From Luzula sylvatica (Eukaryota > Streptophyta > Magnoliopsida > Poales > Juncaceae): DNA of 64,000 nt. The translations under genes and the position numbers were made by a program. Position 1 is the stretch's first letter, and each line of letters starts with the position of its first letter. The stretch spans positions 42,653,052 through 42,717,051 of the forward strand of contig OX326956.1 of NCBI GenBank assembly GCA_946800325.1, given 5' to 3'. A model generated the notes under the pieces. It was given only the letters and a program-made list of their open reading frames with translations, had not been told where the DNA came from and searched no databases. Positions 1 to 12,500 of the stretch are shown here, piece by piece.

Positions 1-876
1 GGGGTCCAAAAAATCAATAACCATCGAGTTTGTTATTTGATGAAAATATTGTTTTTGTAGTAAAATGTTTCTTTTACACAAATGATATCTAGTTTACAAG
101 CCATAGAAGAAAAGAAAACTCATTGGATAAGAAGATAGGGGGAATTGATAATTTGATAGTGATACTTGCGTGTCATTCAATCTCGTCAATGTCTTCTGTT
201 TTACTTGGATAAGGCTTCCACAATGGCAAGTTAACAAGGCATCATAATTCATAGTATTAATAATTGTGCTCTTATTATATTCCACTTAGATTCACTCTAG
301 ATTTTCAACCAATTATAAAATTACAAACTAGTGATTTTCCTTTCATTGTTTTGTATTCTCTTGGACCAAATTACTGGTTTATTATGATATTTTTAGTTTT
401 AAGATTTCTAAATTGAACAAAGATTTTGTATAAGCTTTATCGTGATATGCAATAACATTAAAATTTTGACTAAACATAAGTATTATTATTAAAATCTTGG
501 TCGTTTATAACTCTGCAAATAATATAAAGGTTCTTTTTCAGGTGATAGCTTAACTTGAGATTGGATAATAACTACCTAATAATCTATGTTATAATTCAAA
601 TTCAAATAAAATATTAATAAGCTCTCCATTTTTTTAGATGAATGGAGAGGAGAAATATTTTTGTGGGTTCAGCTTCTAGAAGATTAGCATGATGCTGACT
701 CAGTCTACTTGTTCTGAGATGCCAATCCCTTTTTCTTTGCTACATACACACTCCAAAAGGCCCATATAAAAAAGTGCCATGGTCCCATGGACCATTGTCC
801 CTAATTAGTAATTTGTTAAAAAATATATATAAATTATGTCATTCTAGTTACGTAAAGGGGAATTATAAAAGAAAAT
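1..876. other. Gene-free AT-rich sequence
   Basis: No supported coding region, RNA gene or clear transposon terminus was seen here. Short open frames on both strands have no recognisable domain and have the composition of random AT-rich DNA. Confidence 0.5.
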
Positions 877-999
877 CTTTACTTTATTTTTTTTTATATA
901 TTTTAAAAAACCTCCTGGATGCTCACATAAGTTATTCTTTTAATAAAGTTTTGTTTTCAAATACCTTAGTGTCCTGTAGAAATTAATTATGAATAGTGT
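877..999 (+). repeat. Left copy of a ~122-bp direct repeat flanking a 1-kb element
   Basis: This stretch, from CTTTACTTTATT to GAATAGTGT, is repeated almost identically at 1986-2107. The two copies bracket 1000-1985 exactly. Most of it matches the terminal sequence of the long-TIR element that continues to the right of the second copy. It therefore looks like a target segment duplicated when the 1-kb element arrived, not like an LTR: it does not begin with TG or end with CA. Confidence 0.75.
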
Positions 1000-1985
1000 G
1001 AAGAAAATACAGTTTTGGATCAACGCTAAAATGGTACGTAGGACAAACGAACGTACGCGTTCGTGGGCATACTAAACAGATTAGTAAAACTGGTATAACT
1101 TTCAGTAGGTAACTCCGATTTGAATGATTAAAATTGGGTTAGTTAGATAATGAGATTATCTAGAACTTTCATGTTGTAAGATTTTCCATTTGAGCGAAGT
1201 ATCGGTGTCGTTCTAATGGAATACCGAAAGGATGCGACGGTTTGACATACAATCAGTAAAATGGGCGTAACTTTCGGGTACGAACTCCAATTGGGCTGGA
1301 TCCAATTGGGTTGGAAAGATAATAAGATTATCTACAACTTTCGTAATGTTCAAAGTCGGTTGGAACGATTTAATATTTTCGTCCTGACAGAATACTGAAA
1401 AGGTGTATGCAGTTTTCTGTTTGAAAATGTGTATAGAAGATATACATATCTTTTGGCCCATCCTTATCCTATGGAGTATATATAGGATGTTTCTCTCTCT
1501 CTCTCTCATAAGTTCAGTGCAGATAATTAATGAATTTTATCCAGAAATTATGAGACTCTAATCAAATGATGAAAGAGTGCGAAGAGATTGAGAGAAAGAG
1601 AAAAGAGGAGAAAAGAGTTTTCTCCGTCTTAGAGAATCGAAACGCAATCATGCAAGTTCGCCGGTGCATCGTCTAGGCAGATGCATCCGCGACCGAGGTG
1701 CTACGACTCACGGTGGATACGGGTAGAGGAGCGACATATGTGGCTCTTCGTTGTGATCAAACCGGAGAAGTAATCGAGTAACGGGCTGTGGAAGCGTGCG
1801 GGCATGGAACGCGCGAAGACAACCGAAAACGTGTCAAGATGGTGGGAGACGTGCGGTATGGGACGAACGGGCTAGTCACCAACGTGACACCGAAGGAAGA
1901 GAAGAATGCGAGCGATCAACCCGTCGTGCGTGATCAATTTCACGCTGGTAATCGTCTATCCTACTTTGCATCGTACCCTCGATAT
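1000..1985 (+). mobile_element. Palindrome-rich ~1-kb element, copy 1 (unclassified)
   Basis: The head (about 1003-1065) reads AAAATACAGTTTTGGATCAAC and then a hairpin, ACGAACG-TACG-CGTTCGT. The same head occurs near 3.78, 37.4 and 63.7 kb. A second conserved block (about 1697-1970) includes GGTGGATACGGGTAGAG, an imperfect palindrome centred on CATATG, and a GATCAATTTCA motif. These recur at 38.96-39.18 kb. A purine-rich tract lies at about 1585-1620. No protein domain is visible, so this is a non-autonomous element. Its class is unknown; it could be an LTR-derived piece or a DNA transposon. Confidence 0.55.
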
Positions 1986-2107
1986 CTTTACTTTACTTTT
2001 TTTTTATATTTTAAAAAACCTCCTGGATGCTCACATAAGTTATTCTTTTAATAAAGTTTTGTTTTCAAATACCTTACTGTCCTGTAGAAATTAACTATGA
2101 ATAGTGT
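1986..2107 (+). repeat. Right copy of the ~122-bp direct repeat
   Basis: It is near-identical to 877-999. It runs without a break into the left arm of the long-TIR element at about 2000-3385. Confidence 0.75.
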
Positions 2108-3385
2108 TAAATATTTTTTGAAATAAAATATTTTTCTTCATATTTAATAATTAAATTTTTTTTATTAATTTTAAAAAAATCATAAATACTTTTTACTATA
2201 TAATAATTAAAAAATGATTATAGGTTATAGTTATATAATTTTAATATTTTATTTATTATATAATAATATCAACTAATAAAAAAAAACAATAATAAAAAAA
2301 CATCGTGAAAATATATGGTTAAGAAAATATTTTTAACAACTAGTTTCTATTAATATATAATATAATTTTTTTTTATTTTTAGTCCCTTAACTTTCATCAA
2401 AAGTTTAATCAAGTCTCTAATATTTTAATTTGATCAATGAATCTCTTACCTTTATAATTTGGTCAATCAAATCTCTTATCTTTTTAATTTGGTTCAATTG
2501 GATCCTACCACCCATTAATTAATTATAAAATCGTTAAGTTGTGACGTGACATATTTGATGACGTGACAACCTATGACATGTCATTTGATGACGTGACAAC
2601 ACAAATTATTTGATGACGTGGCAGTCTATCATATAATATATATTTTTAAATAATTTATGTTGTTATGTCATCAAATATTACATGTCATATACTGCCACAT
2701 CATTAAATATGTCATGTCATGATTGTCACATCACAACTTAACGATCTAGTCATCAATTAATGGATGGAAGCATCCAATTGAACCAAATTAACAAGTAAGA
2801 GACTTGATTAACCAAATTAAAACATTAGAGACTTGATTTAACTTTTGATGAAAGGTAAGGGAGACTTTTTCTATAATATACATTAACGTAATATCTAATG
2901 ATAAATTAATATATAATTATCATATTAGTTAATATCTAAAATAAAAGATCATGAAATTTAAAAAATACATAAAAAAAATAATGGAAATAAATAACTAGCT
3001 GTTATAAATATATTTTTCAGATGTTTATTAATATTGTTGTTAGTTTTCTACCAATATTTGATGTTAGTTTGGTACCAAAAATGCATAATAAATAAATTAT
3101 TAAATTATATCAATATAATATATAATAATTGTTGTTTTTTTTTTCAATTATTATATGATAAAAATTGTATGGAATTTTTAAAATTAATAAAACAAATATC
3201 AAAAACTATTTTTTTAATTATTAGATATGAAAATAGAAGGGTATTTTGGTCCAAAAAATATTTAACAACATTCATAGTTAGTTTTAACCCCTATATGGAA
3301 TATTAGAAAGCAAAATTTTGTTTCGAAGAATCCAAAAGATGAGATTTTTTTAAATATCCAAAAATAGGAGATTTTTTAAGAATCC
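2000..3385. mobile_element. Long-TIR non-autonomous element (sibling at 28.5-29.3 kb)
   Basis: The left arm (ATTTTAAAAAACCTCCTGG..., then AACTATGAATAGTGTTAAATA) is the diverged reverse complement of 3240-3385 on the right (TTAACAACATTCATAGTTAG... ending GGAGATTTTTTAAGAAT). The TIRs are about 150 bp. The same arms bound another element at 28491-29310. The interior is AT-rich with no coding signal and holds a nested MITE at 2381-2866. The long arms suggest a Mutator-type or foldback element, but no target-site duplication was resolved. Confidence 0.5.
2381..2866. mobile_element. Nested MITE with ~240-bp inverted arms
   Basis: The left end AGTCCCTTAACTTTCATCAA is mirrored by the reverse complement of 2830-2866. 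The pairing continues through motifs such as TTTGGTTCAATTGGAT and GTTAAGTTGTGA, so almost the whole element is one inverted repeat. Repeats of TTGATGACGTGACA lie near the centre. The single-stranded form would fold into one long hairpin. No target duplication was resolved in the T-rich flanks. Confidence 0.65.
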
Positions 3386-3774
3386 CTTTATGTAAATTAT
3401 AAGTCAAAATGGACTAATTCTAAGTTATAATTTAATTTTGCAGGGATATTTCGATTTTATATGCATGTCTTTTTTATTTTCGAGTTTCAATCCATTAATT
3501 CAGTGTGATCGCGAATCCAAAAAAAAAAATCCTCCAATCAAAATCAATTTTCATATTATAATGAATCGAATATTGGTATTTATCATAGGGCTTAATTGTC
3601 TGGCAAAAATAACAGCGTTTATTATTATTCATATATATATGATGAACATCCTAGATATTTTAAACGAACACATAGAAGTTATATATGATGAACATCCTAA
3701 ATTACAATGTACACCAAAATATATAATATTGATGAATGCATTTTGGTGAATTAAGAAGTAGTAAAATTTATTTA

Positions 3775-3960
3775 CAAAGAAATTACAATTTTTGATCAAC
3801 TAGAAATATGTACAAATAAAGATAGACAAACGTACGCGTTTGTTGAAACGGTTGAATGAACAATGAGATTGTGCAAATTCAGAAATCAATGAAAGTTCCG
3901 TTCGAACGGAATGTGTGTTCCATTAGAACGGAAAGAGATGTTCCGTAAATTAAACCCTAA
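3775..3960 (+). mobile_element. Palindrome-rich element, copy 2 (fragment)
   Basis: It has the family head (TTGATCAACTAG), then the hairpin ACAAACG-TACG-CGTTTGT at about 3828-3845. Compared with copy 1, one base pair has changed on both sides, so the stem is kept. It is followed by the palindrome TTCCGTTCGAACGGAA at about 3897-3912 and weaker repeats up to 3950. The rest of the element is missing. Confidence 0.6.
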
Positions 3961-4684
3961 TTATTCGTGATCTGAACAACTATGATATTTACACACAAGT
4001 CCTTTCAACTTGAATTTTTTTTCACAAGCAAATAGTAAATGTTGGATCAGTACCATTAATACATTTATCTCTTGTATTTTCACCATAAATCATTAAATTT
4101 CACTGAATATTGATATCATCAGTCATTCAAGTTTTAATCACCACTTATTCCTCGATTAACTTTTTAATAAAAAAAATAAAATAACCTAATTAAAATTAAA
4201 TTAAAATTTTCTTTAAAAATGACATGATTCCCAAGAACAACAAAAAATGGGGACACGTAAGAAAGATAGAAAAGTCACCGACTTGAGAAACCCGCCAGAG
4301 AAAGCAAGATAACAACAATTCCAGAAATAAAACCTCCAGCCGAAGAAGATTGCGACAAACCGGGGATTTCAATGCAGAATATGATATGGCCATCATATCA
4401 CGATAAGCGACATAACTATACGCCACAGATGTAAGCTATCGAATGGCCCTTCGTTCATACCGCGGGCTCCACGTTTGCCTGTCATAGTAATCCTCAACAC
4501 ATGATGCCAATCGCCAATGGCCCAATACTTGCCAATACGCCTGTCCCTAACTCGACGCGTACGCTTATTGCTTCCCCCCAATCTCCAAGTGCCCTTGCTC
4601 CTCTATCATACTTCTTATGTGGTGTATTGTGAACCGAGTCGGTCGGTCCTTATCTAACATTTTCATTGTTTTCAATGAAAATAG

Positions 4685-4860
4685 ATTTAGTTATAGATTT
4701 TTTTTTTTTGAATAATATCCGACAAACGATCGTTTTCGTTACTGATATTTAATTTTTTTTTTTTTTATGCCAATGAAAATCGAACCCACAACCTCTCACA
4801 ACATATGATTTTTTGTGTCTCACACTGAATCAACTAAAACTCATTTTCACTTTCTTTTTT
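4685..4860 (-). mobile_element. tRNA-derived SINE, minus strand (copy a)
   Basis: On the minus strand it reads AGTTGATTCAGTGTG, a weak A box, then AAAAAATCATATGTTGTGAG, then GAGGTTGTGGGTTCGATT, a good pol III B box. It ends with AACGAAAACGATCGTTTGTC and an A-rich tail, which is T-rich on the plus strand at 4699-4711. The same body and tail occur at 61936-62123, and the body occurs at 47055-47185. Confidence 0.6.
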
Positions 4861-4899
4861 CTTTGAAAAAGAAAACAAAAAATTGAAGCACCAAACGAG

Positions 4900-5625
4900 T
4901 CCTCCGTTTCTTGTTTTCCGTTATTTTTTTATAAGAAAAATTGAAACGCATTTGTTAACTTCACGAAGCTTCCATACGTTCACTCGGATTTAAAAGTAAA
5001 AACGGTGTTCTCGAAACTACGAAATAATATCACTTTTTATCTGTTCTAATTTTGATTTATCTTTCAACTAGCTTTCTCCCTAATCAAACTCAATTAAAAA
5101 CTTTTTATCTAAAAAAATTAATATTTTCTTCTCTTTAGTAATATTATTTCGTTACGAAATGTATTTGCAAACTTCCATTAAAATACACAATGTTATGTTG
5201 CGACCTTGCGTGGCTTCTTAGTACGATTATACTATAAAAAGATTCATGACGGTAGAATTTATATATAGTAATTTTCGACCTACAATTGCAGTATTATATA
5301 GTGTGAATTTGTGTGATTATTTATCATTATGATTTTTTTAATCATCATATTTAGATGTCATAGAATTTTTTCACAATAATATACTTTATGAGATGTTAAA
5401 TCAATTATATTGTGAATATTATGTCTTATTAATTAATGGTGTCTCGATTTGTACATATTATGTTAAATGTGATGGAGAAAAATAATTATCTTATCATTTT
5501 AAAAAGAAAATGGTTATGTTAAAAATAAAAATAAGCAACATATTATTATTATTTATTACTCATATATTGTGAAAACAAATTATAATGTCAAATTTGGTCT
5601 AAGAAAGTTACGTGAACTAAGTTGG
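4900..5625 (+). repeat. Diverged direct duplication, copy 1
   Basis: Stretches such as GAAACGCATTTGTTAACTTC, TTCTCGAAACTACGAAATA and TTTCGTTACGAAATG, and later AACAAATTATAATG, recur in the same order at 6570-7200. Only non-coding AT-rich sequence is visible. The pair could be the remains of LTRs or a local segmental duplication; no TG...CA ends were found. Confidence 0.5.
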
Positions 5626-5769
5626 GCTGAACATTTTTTGAACGGCTTATTAGATGGATTGAGTTATTTTTATACTTCAAATCATTCCTTATACATTTAA
5701 TGAACAAACTATTTTAGTACTGAAATTCATTTATATAACGGATATCATCAATTGGATGTAAACTATATG

Positions 5770-6310
5770 TCGATAAAAAATTCCAAGGTTAATATATTAT
5801 TATCAAGTTCAATTTCCTTATACTATATTCCCGATATGAATAATAAGTTTTCTATGTCAATATATTGTTTAATTGTCAGTATAGTACATCGTTTTCATGT
5901 ATAGTATATAGAGTTTCCAACATCAATATACCATTTTAAGTAAAATTATACTATTTCTTGAGCGATTTACATTTTTAATATTAATATTAATTTATCATTT
6001 TCAATGTTATATATATCATTAACGTCAATATACTATTTTTTTTTTTTTGATGAAATCAATATACTATTTTCAATGTCAATATTTCGTTATAGGTGTCGAT
6101 ATATCTTTTTGATATCAGTATATCGTTTTGAAGATCAATATACCATTTTCATTGTCATTATATTATTTTTAGTGACCGTTTTAATTGTAAACATGAAACA
6201 TGCCGTGTTTTTTGTGATCGGTATGGGTTTTCTATTTAGCTTTTTAATTATTAGTATTCTTCATGTCATCATTTCATTTTTGTGGCCAATATAACATTTT
6301 CAATGTCAAA
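5770..6310 (+). repeat. Degenerate minisatellite (TCAATATAC / ATTTTCAATGTCAAT units)
   Basis: Roughly 20-25-bp units resembling TCAATATACTATTTTCAATG follow one another with many substitutions. The hydrophobic open frame across them is a by-product of this repeat and has no recognisable domain. Confidence 0.5.
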
Positions 6311-6569
6311 ATGTCATGATTTTTTTTCCCAATATTGTACATTGAAATATCTGTGAATTTGAATTGAGATAAAATAAATACAAAAAAGAGAAACACGTAT
6401 TTTTTTTCTCGTTTTCGAAATATTATTTTTCTATTTGCTGTTTGAAAACAAAAGAAATGAAAATTGATCCAATTAACTTAACATGGTTTCATTTTTTTTC
6501 TTGAAAAAGATAGGCAACAAAAAAATGATGATGATATCAAATGAGTTATTTGTTTTTTGTTTTGGGTTT

Positions 6570-7200
6570 TCTTCTTAGTAAAAAAATCGAAACGCATTTG
6601 TTAACTTCACGTAATTTCCATTTATTCACTCGTTTTTTCAAAATAAAAACGGAATTCTCGAAACTACGAAATACATTTTTACACCACTTTACGCAATCGT
6701 TGTATTGGTCACTTTGATATGTTCTAAATCTAATAGTTGGTTCTCTTTCAACTATCTTTTCTCCCTGATCAAACGCAATTACAAACTTTTTATCTAATAA
6801 ACTAGTGTTTTTCTCTCTCTTTAGTAACACTATTTCGTTACGAAATGTATTTGCAAACTTCCATCGAAATATATATTTTACTTGTATAAACAAAATATCG
6901 TTACTCTCTCTCTCTCATATATTTAATATTTTTTTAAGTATATGAGGGGGACTAGCATACTTAATTAAGTACAAAAAATTTGATACTTAACGTTTTTTAA
7001 TAATTGAATTTGTATTGAGATTTGTGCATTAATGAAGTGCACAAAATTTCATGATCATTATGAAAAAACAAAAATTTCAATGCAAATCAAAGTATTAAGT
7101 ATCAAACCTCTTGTACTAAATTAAGTTGGTTAACTTTGTTCATATATATATATTAAAAACAAATTATAATGCCGAATAAGGTTTGAGAAAGTTATTCGAT
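6570..7200 (+). repeat. Diverged direct duplication, copy 2
   Basis: It is collinear with 4900-5625 (see that entry). The palindrome CATTTCGTTACGAAATG is present in both copies in slightly different form. Confidence 0.5.
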
Positions 7201-8381
7201 GTAACGATACAGTGTAGTCTATTTATACTATATAACATATAATGTATAATATACAGACAAAAATACATAATATTGTTATACTTAAAATGTATATATAAAT
7301 ATAAGAGGTATAAAGATATATCTAATTTTTTTTAACGCCTAAAAGAACGTTATAAATGTAAAAAATATAATATATATTTAATCTTCCACCTATTTTACTA
7401 AATAGTTTTATTTTTGTTTAGACTAAAATGTAGAGACGTTCACGTAATTGAATCTCACATGTGATAAGTAATTGTACCTGCAGGCTGCACGCCTAACACA
7501 TGGGTAGTATTTTCTTTTGTAATATTTTGTAAATTACCATTTTTTTTATTGCACCTAAAAATATTGAAGTGCTACAAAATTTCATTTGATGATGATGTAC
7601 AATCAACTATCTTCAATAATTATGAATCATTTTGTCAGATAATTACACAATTTTATTCTACTTATTTATACATTTTACTAATATGGACATGCATATATAG
7701 TTTTATCGTGTATTCAAATAAATAAATCAATCATAATTTATTTCAAAATATCTTGGACTTTATTAAGAAGTTTTATTAAAGTGATTGTTTTTTTTAAGTT
7801 TTATTCTTTTAAAACTGACAAAACTCGACAATCATTTCGAAAAAAAAAATTGCTTGTAATTTCCAAGTCTAAAACTATTCTAAAAATAGAAACATCATCA
7901 TTATCATGTGATATCTCCACTTACTAGAACAAGCCGGAAACTAAGAGAGACATAAACATAACTAATTATAATTACAAAATTAAAACAAACTTTTATTAAA
8001 CTTTTTTTAAAACCAAAATAATAACTACAATTCTCCAACTCAAATAAAGAATAACCCAAATTTTCCCAATTTAAATACAATAATTATCCTATAAAAAAAA
8101 CAATTTATATTAAACAAGCAAAAAAGAATTTATATCATTTAGGGGGTGTTGTATGAAATTATTCCAAATAAATTAAAATTTCAAAATGAGAAGAAACTAA
8201 AAGATCTTTTTTTCTCTCTAGAAATGTCCCCACAACACACAATTCTCCTTTTCTGTGGACTCTCGCCGCCATTTCACCTCCACGGTCCCTTGTTTCTTTC
8301 AACCCGCAACACCAATGGATACATAGTTACTATCCACAGAAAATCAAACAATTTATCTTCTTTCTCTCTCGATTTGCTTCA
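7201..8381. other. Upstream region of the F-box gene, no other gene seen
   Basis: The sequence is AT-rich. Nothing coding or clearly transposon-derived was found before the F-box gene promoter. An open frame at 8146-8421 overlaps the presumed core promoter and has no recognisable domain. Confidence 0.45.
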
Positions 8382-8387
8382 TATAAA
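8382..8387 (+). promoter_or_regulatory. TATA box of the F-box/kelch gene
   Basis: TATAAA sits in a CT-rich context 105 bp upstream of the ATG at 8492. This predicts transcription starting near 8412-8420 and a leader of about 75 bp. Confidence 0.6.
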
Positions 8388-8491
8388 CCTCTCCTCCTTT
8401 CAATCTACATCTCATCCATAGCAAGCAATACAGCACAAAGATCAAAACTTTGATTTAATCTCTGTAGTTTTCAAAATACCCAATTAGGGAA

Positions 8492-9595
8492 ATGAACTTT
8501 CCAGATCTGATACCGGGATTACCTGACGAGATCGCTCAGGAGTGTCTTGTCCGAGTTCCTTACGGCGATTTCCCGTCGGTGAGCCATGTTTGCCGTCTTT
8601 GGAAGCAACAAGTAGCGTCTCGGACTTATCATGATTTTAGGAAATCGTCTGGTTTGACTGTTCCGGTGATGATATCTGCACAAGCCGTTCCGTCTTTGGC
8701 GCTCTCGACTGAACCCACTGATGTGAAATCTTACACTGCCTCTTCTACCATCTCTTACAGGTTCACCGCTTTTCACCCTGATACTGGCGAGTGGGCCGTG
8801 CTTCCGCCCATCCCCGGCCTGTCAGTCGGCATCCCCCTGTTTTGCCAGCTGGCTTCCGTAGGTCGCCAATTGGTCGTAACTGGAGGATGGGATCCGAACA
8901 CATGGACCGCCTGTGATTGGGTTTTCGTGTATGATTTCACCACCGGCGTTTGGAAACGCGGTGCACCATTGCCGGGCCCTCGAAGGTCTTTCTTTGCATG
9001 TGCAGCATCAGGGAATTTGGTATTTGTCGCAGGAGGCCATGATAATGAGAAAAACGCCCTCAAATCCGGTTTTGCCTATGATGTATCCACGGACATCTGG
9101 GTCCCACTTCCTGACATGCCAATCGAGAGAGACGAACCAAGGGGCGTTATCGTCGGAGGTGAATTTTGGGTGATAGGCGGGTACATTACGGCCGAACAGG
9201 GTCGCTTCAAGAGGTCAATTGAGAAATTCAATCCGGCGAGCTGGACATGGGCCGCAATCGAAGAAGATTTTCTCGAAGAAGATCCCAAATCGCCCCATAG
9301 GTGCATCGCGCACGAGGACAAGGTGTACAAGCTAAGAGACGGAGGACACATGGCGGTTAGAGATGGCGACACTTGGCAAATTCTCGGAGAGGTGCCGGAG
9401 GATGCAAGGCTCTCGGCACGGTTGGTCGATGCAGGCAATCGAGGAATTATTGTCACCGGGTGCGGGTCCCCTGGCGGGCCTCAAGTAGCTTACGTGGCGA
9501 GAGAGGAGGCCGGGAAGGGGATGACGTGGAAGAAGATCGACGTGCCGGAGGGGTTCTGGGGACACATTCAGGGTGTGTGTAGTATGGAAATATAA
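8492..9595 (+). CDS. F-box/kelch-repeat protein, KMD/SKIP20-like
   Basis: This is an intronless 367-residue protein. The N-terminal F-box (about residues 5-45, LIPGLPDEIAQECLVRVPY...HVCRLWKQQV) should bind the SKP1 subunit of an SCF ubiquitin ligase. About four kelch-type blocks follow: VVTGGWDP near 130, VFVAGGHDNEKNA near 180, FWVIGGY near 225 and a weaker C-terminal one. Each has the GG pair and later W/Y residues expected of propeller blades, which bind the substrate. The order F-box, RSFFACA..., AGGH, RDEPRG, IGGY resembles the Arabidopsis KMD family (KISS ME DEADLY, At1g15670/At1g80440/SKIP20). Members of that family target type-B ARR cytokinin regulators and PAL enzymes for degradation. 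Family membership is firm; the substrate is inferred. The ATG at 8492 is the first in frame and lies just before the F-box. Confidence 0.92.
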   Translation: MNFPDLIPGLPDEIAQECLVRVPYGDFPSVSHVCRLWKQQVASRTYHDFRKSSGLTVPVMISAQAVPSLALSTEPTDVKSYTASSTISYRFTAFHPDTGEWAVLPPIPGLSVGIPLFCQLASVGRQLVVTGGWDPNTWTACDWVFVYDFTTGVWKRGAPLPGPRRSFFACAASGNLVFVAGGHDNEKNALKSGFAYDVSTDIWVPLPDMPIERDEPRGVIVGGEFWVIGGYITAEQGRFKRSIEKFNPASWTWAAIEEDFLEEDPKSPHRCIAHEDKVYKLRDGGHMAVRDGDTWQILGEVPEDARLSARLVDAGNRGIIVTGCGSPGGPQVAYVAREEAGKGMTWKKIDVPEGFWGHIQGVCSMEI

Positions 9596-12500
9596 TTTGA
9601 GTTTCGATAAGGTTCTGTTATTACTTATTACAAGATAATGTAATGTAATGAGAAAAGAAATTTGAGTTTTTCTTTTGGTTTTGTGCCATTGCCCATTGGC
9701 CTTTAAAAATGTGGGGTCCTCTATGAATGTTTGCAAGTTTCGAATTCGAATTTTAGAAGTTTTGAAAATTTGGGGTATTCGAATTTTTGAATATTATATT
9801 CAGCCGTATCGATTCGTGCAAGCAAGTTGTGTGAGTTATTTGGGAGTTGAAATGTCAACAAGTTGACTCTGGGTTATGTGTTGATATTATCATTAACGTT
9901 GTTTAGTGAAATCGATGTATGGTTTTGAGTTTAATTATAATTGAATTCGGAATCAAATTTGAAATCAGCATTCAAACTAAGGAAAGATTCTATTAACAAT
10001 TTTGTGCTAAATGCTAACAAGCAATAGACTTTATTTGCCGTACTTATATGCAAATGATTAACAAAATCGAATAATGTAATGGATTTTAAGAAAAGTCTTG
10101 AACCTTAGATCTATCTAGAAGACTAAATTTATCAGTCGCTCTCTAATCTCTAGACTAGAGATTAATTACTAAACTTTGGATGAAACCAAAAAAAGTTTAA
10201 AATACAAGTTTTTGATGATAAATTTGTAGTTGTTCAGTTCTCCAATAACACATGTATAATGTACAAATAATTATGTATTGTCGATAAAAATTTTATTAAT
10301 AAGGGTGGTTTTATGATAAAACATTTTTTCAATCCTATAATTTAAATAATAATGAATTCAATGCTCAGAAAACTAATTTAATTAAGAACATTTAACTAAT
10401 TATAAATTTTCAAAATATCATTTTCAAAAGATTATACAACAGAATCACCATATTAATAAAGTATAGTGAATAAGGGACATTTTGGAGTTTCAGAACCTAA
10501 CATAATGATACATAATTTCTTTTTTCTTTTTTCTTTTAAAATAACATTTTTTTTTTGTAAAATAAACAATACAATTTTCATTTCGCCCTAAAATTAAGAT
10601 AAAATAGATTAATAACAATTTATAAATTTGTGATTTTGAATCAAAACAAACATAATTGAATAAACTAATGATATTTTCAATTATTTCCGAACAATAAATT
10701 TTATATTCATACATTTTTATATATCGAATTTTTAAAATGAACTTAATTATACATAAATAATCGAATTAACGAATTAGTATTATATCTATTTCAGTTGATC
10801 GACTCGAAAACAGTTTGGTTAAAACTATACGCGAACCAACAACAATGTCTAAACCTATAGGGATTTGATATGGCGCTCTACAATCTCTTGATGTAGAGTC
10901 TTGATGCGTCAATGAAAACTATTTTAAAAGAGGTTTTTTGATTGATTAATTTTCAAATCAATACTTAATTTATTAATTAAGTATTTTCGATGGACGCATA
11001 AATGGTACTTTAATGAATTATGGGGATCCATATATTTTCCCAAATCTTTACTCGGAGATGTTAGGAATCAAATAAAGATATAATTGATCTGAGAAGACTT
11101 TTTGTCTGTGATATTGGAAAGATGCTGTTGAGAAAACTTCTTTTTTTCTTGTATCATGTGGTAGGGCCAAATAAGAGGCTATTTACTGTGCGCCCCATTT
11201 TTCTCCACTATTCGAGGAAATCATATACATCTTCCAAATTTACACCCCCCAATTGAATTGATGATTAATTAAAATTATTAATTATATTGATGACTAATAC
11301 AATTATATTAATCATTAATTATATTTGAATTAACCGTTAATTAAAAACACAATTAACCTTCAATTGAAATGGAGAGTACAAATTGAAGAGAGCAATTAAA
11401 ACCGTATCACACTATTCACGAATATGATACAAATCGTGAATAATTGGGGGAATTGAGGGGAAAGAGTATAATTATCCCCCAAATAATTGTGGAAAATTGG
11501 ATGAGTACGCAAAGCATCGTGTTCATCACCCCCACGACGTGAAACAATTTATGGCCGTACTTTTCCTTTTCACTTCTATAGTCTTGGCGATATATTTAAC
11601 ACGAGTCATTGGTATATTAATTAATACAAGTTTAACATGTTAATTATATATTAATATTAATTAATGGTTTTCGTTATTATATATATATATATATATTGGA
11701 CCGGCTCCGAGATTTGAGATGTCTTAGCCCGAATTTGTACATGTTACTCAAATAAAAGCAAAAAACTAATAAACAAAATAATTTAAGATGTTTTTATTTT
11801 CAAAAAAAAATTCTTCAAAATATCATCTAATCAAAAATTATTCTCCATTAATCATTATTATAATTTTATCTTGAAAAAGTAAGATTGAAAATACAAATAA
11901 AAGATAAAATCCTTAAAATTACAAATAATAGATAACCGAGTCTTGAATCATGACCTACGAAATCATAATTTAGTTTTCTACCAATTATGCTACATCATAT
12001 TCATTATTATAATTCAGCACGTTTATATAACATGTATTGTACTTTTGTACTTAGAAAATATATATGATACATCTAAAATACATAACAAATAAATATATAT
12101 AATACATATTGTACTTACAAAATTTATATATCTTACATCTACACGATATATTATATATTTAAAAACATAAATATATATTAATTGTTATACATATACAAAT
12201 TTATAACAAACATCTACAATTTATAAAATAAAAAATGCACGTACAAAACTAACATTTATCTAAAAGGTATATGATAAATCTACAAATATACACAAAAAAA
12301 ACGGGACAAGTGACGGCTTGCGTTAATCAACCAAATTAGCAAGACGTGTCAGGGTGAATTCTAGGGGACCGGCACGAAGAATCATTTATATTTTCATATC
12401 TATGAATTCATCCGATAATTAATTTGCATTTTTAGCAAGTTATAATTAATGAACCTGTTCATATTGATTTGTTTGACGATTTAACTAAAAAAATGATGAT

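Noticed and set aside
774..2094. Small open frames over the 122-bp direct repeats
   Set aside because: They only exist because the repeat is present twice. There is no protein family signal, and the region is transposon sequence.
877..2107. Reading the 122-bp repeats as LTRs of a small TRIM element
   Set aside because: The repeats do not start TG or end CA, no primer-binding site follows the left one, and the purine tract is not next to the right one.
6004..6294. 96-codon hydrophobic frame suggesting a membrane protein
   Set aside because: It is built of degenerate ATTTTCAATGTCAATATAC repeats. Phe/Ile/Tyr-rich translation is expected from such DNA.
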